A DNA stretch of 6,569 nucleotides from an uncultured Mucispirillum sp. (GTDB taxonomy: Bacteria > Chrysiogenota > Deferribacteres > Deferribacterales > Mucispirillaceae), in assembly GCA_945929285.1 (NCBI GenBank), contig CAMEOC010000061.1, forward strand, positions 1 through 6,569, written 5' to 3'. The notes under the pieces were generated by a model, which saw only the letters and a program-made list of their open reading frames with translations, was not told the origin of the DNA and ran no database searches. The number at the start of each line of letters is the position of its first letter. The stretch's first letter is position 1. Positions 4,987 to 6,569 of the stretch are shown here, in pieces. A program made the position numbers and the translations under genes.

Positions 4987-6569
4987 ATGAAAAAGAAATT
5001 ACTTTTATTTTACAAACCAAAAGTATTTATATTATTAACGGCATTATTTTTCTTATCATGCAGTAGTGAAAATACAGAAAGCAGTCTTAATGTTTCATCA
5101 TATTATCCTGTTGATATTTCGCCCACTGCCCTTCATGAGCAGATAATAGTACAGTTTACAAAAGTTAGCGGTATTGGTGCTGCTGATACTTCTGCCTGCT
5201 CCCCTGCTTATCAGTTAAAAATAGGCACAAATGATGATGTAAACTCAGCTGCTGATTTAGGTGTAATATTACCAAATGACAGCCTGCTTGTTAGGTTTTC
5301 TATTAAAAAAAGTAAAAACCAGGAAGATGAAGCTTTATGGTTTCCATTTTTCTACTTTCCACAACTTACAGATAATCAAGAATATACCATATGGTTAAGG
5401 TCTGATTTTACTAACTGTGGCTATGGGTATTCCAACTGGGTATCTGCCAAATCTTCCCCTGTTCCACTGCCAACACAGGTAGAAAACATACAAGTTCAGC
5501 AGGGCGATAATCACTTACGCATCTCTTGGATAAAAAAACAGGGCGAATTATATGCTGTTCATTTAAATGACTGCCCGTCAAAAGCAGGCCAGTACACAAA
5601 ATGGACTCCTGCTGTCTCATTAAATTCAGACCATTATATTGTAGAGCTTGAAAATAACAGTACTATATATGATAGCAGTAATGGCAAAAGCATATGTATT
5701 GTTTCCCATAATGCCAACGGATTTATTGACAGCCTTGGCAAAAGCACATGGAAAGTTTTTGGGGTTGATATATATAACCAAGCAGATGAAAAAGCAATAC
5801 TTCAAGGCAAAGCTGCCACTTTAAACCCAGAAAAACCAGTAATAAATATAGATAGTATAAAAGGGAAACATAAACGAGCAGAGTTTACTTTTAATACTGT
5901 ATCTACTGGGGAAAGTGCCGTATCCAAATACCAGGCTGGCTATTCTTTAGACGGCAAAAACTTTAACAACTGGGTGGATATTCCATATAATCAAGATGTT
6001 GCAAATGCCATTGTAAGCGGTTTAGAAAACAATAAACTCTACTATATAAAAATACGAGCTTCCAACTCCTTTAGCAGCCAAAGTGATTCATGGGTGGAAA
6101 GCGATGCACTAACTGTTACTCCAGAATATACTCCAATTGATATTAATAATGCAAACCAATATTTAGGTACTACTGAAGGGGATTTCATATACGCAGAAAA
6201 TGTACCACACAGCGATTTTTGGAGAATAAGCACAAGCTTTAATGCAGGCGGCAGACAAAACAGCGACAGGCTTGTAAGAGGCAAAGAAACAGCTCTTGGA
6301 AACCTTTTTGCTGATGGTGTTTACTGGTATGGAAGCCAGATGACAAACACATCACCAGATTTTGCATTTTTAATTGGGGATATGATAAGCCAGGGAATGC
6401 AGGCAAACATGAGCATAACTCCTGCCTTATTAAAAAGTGTTATTACTTCTGATTATATTGATGATACTTTAGTAATAGTAACATTAAAGGGAAGTGATTT
6501 AATAAATAATAATGACTACAGCCTAAACTTAAACCAATACCCAGCAGTAGGTGATAACACAAACCCATA
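4987..6569 (+). CDS. Large lipoprotein with fibronectin-III-like domains and a 5'-nucleotidase C-terminal-like domain (3' end outside the window)
   Basis: The frame is open for 527 codons to the window edge. Residues 1-25 form a lipoprotein signal: basic MKKK, a hydrophobic core, then FLSC with Cys25 as the lipidation site (Phe at -3 is slightly atypical) and Ser26 next, so it is probably membrane-anchored outside the cytoplasm. Three beta-rich, fibronectin-III-like stretches follow: about 35-160, 162-280 and 283-380. The third is clearest (YQAGYSLDGKNF, then LENNKLYYIKIRASNSF). Cysteines pair up by domain: 71 with 144, and 196 with 237. From about 423, ETALGNLFADGVYW (434-447), PDFAFLIGDMIS (457-468), and LVIVTLKGSDL (495-505) read as the 5'-nucleotidase C-terminal domain. 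No metallophosphatase domain with its metal-binding Asp/His motifs precedes it, and the usual (N/S)GGGIR substrate-binding motif has become IGDMIS. Enzymatic activity is therefore doubtful; a binding or surface role is possible. The domain is cut off by the window edge. Confidence 0.85.
   Translation, partial: MKKKLLLFYKPKVFILLTALFFLSCSSENTESSLNVSSYYPVDISPTALHEQIIVQFTKVSGIGAADTSACSPAYQLKIGTNDDVNSAADLGVILPNDSLLVRFSIKKSKNQEDEALWFPFFYFPQLTDNQEYTIWLRSDFTNCGYGYSNWVSAKSSPVPLPTQVENIQVQQGDNHLRISWIKKQGELYAVHLNDCPSKAGQYTKWTPAVSLNSDHYIVELENNSTIYDSSNGKSICIVSHNANGFIDSLGKSTWKVFGVDIYNQADEKAILQGKAATLNPEKPVINIDSIKGKHKRAEFTFNTVSTGESAVSKYQAGYSLDGKNFNNWVDIPYNQDVANAIVSGLENNKLYYIKIRASNSFSSQSDSWVESDALTVTPEYTPIDINNANQYLGTTEGDFIYAENVPHSDFWRISTSFNAGGRQNSDRLVRGKETALGNLFADGVYWYGSQMTNTSPDFAFLIGDMISQGMQANMSITPALLKSVITSDYIDDTLVIVTLKGSDLINNNDYSLNLNQYPAVGDNTNP

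Noticed and set aside
5411..5620. A 69-codon minus-strand open frame
   Set aside because: It lies wholly antisense to the long lipoprotein frame, has no ribosome binding site or recognisable domain, and its composition is that of a shadow of the coding strand.
6042..6284. An 80-codon minus-strand open frame with a hydrophobic look
   Set aside because: It is antisense to the 5'-nucleotidase-like part of the lipoprotein, where motifs confirm the plus-strand frame; the hydrophobicity is a by-product of the opposite strand.
4987..6569. The lipoprotein as an active secreted 5'-nucleotidase
   Set aside because: The visible part lacks the metallophosphatase domain and the intact nucleotide-binding motif, so annotating it as a working nucleotidase would overstate the evidence.

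Overview
The window is AT-rich (roughly one third G+C by eye) and looks like the chromosome of a low-GC Gram-negative bacterium. Support for a two-membrane cell comes from a NhaB-type sodium/proton antiporter, a Sec-associated YajC next to tgt, and a long secreted lipoprotein with cysteine pairs. A host-associated member of the Deferribacterota such as Mucispirillum would fit the base composition and gene set, but this is an impression and not a sequence match.

Layout: five genes lie on the minus strand from about 4792 down to 7, and one long gene on the plus strand runs from 4987 off the right edge. In transcription order the minus-strand genes are a YycJ/WalJ-like metallo-beta-lactamase-fold hydrolase (4022-4792), nhaB (2463-4004, 17 nt behind it), a strong hairpin (2414-2446), a Suppressor-of-fused (SUFU) domain protein (1662-2402), a 152-nt AT-rich gap, then tgt (388-1509) and yajC (7-366). 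The ATG at positions 3-1 is probably the start of the next gene, likely secD. tgt, yajC and secD/secF form a well-known conserved cluster joining queuosine tRNA modification to the Sec accessory machinery. The YycJ-like gene and nhaB look like a two-gene operon that the hairpin may end.

The plus-strand gene is at least 527 codons long, open at the right edge, and divergent from the YycJ-like gene across a 194-nt, extremely AT-rich intergenic region with short repeats and candidate promoters on both strands. It encodes a lipoprotein with about three fibronectin-type-III-like beta domains followed by what reads as a 5'-nucleotidase C-terminal domain. No metallophosphatase catalytic domain precedes that domain, and its substrate-binding motif is degenerate. 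This gene is the least ordinary item in the window. The SUFU protein, a family often acting as toxin immunity proteins in bacteria but here with no toxin gene visible, is the second.
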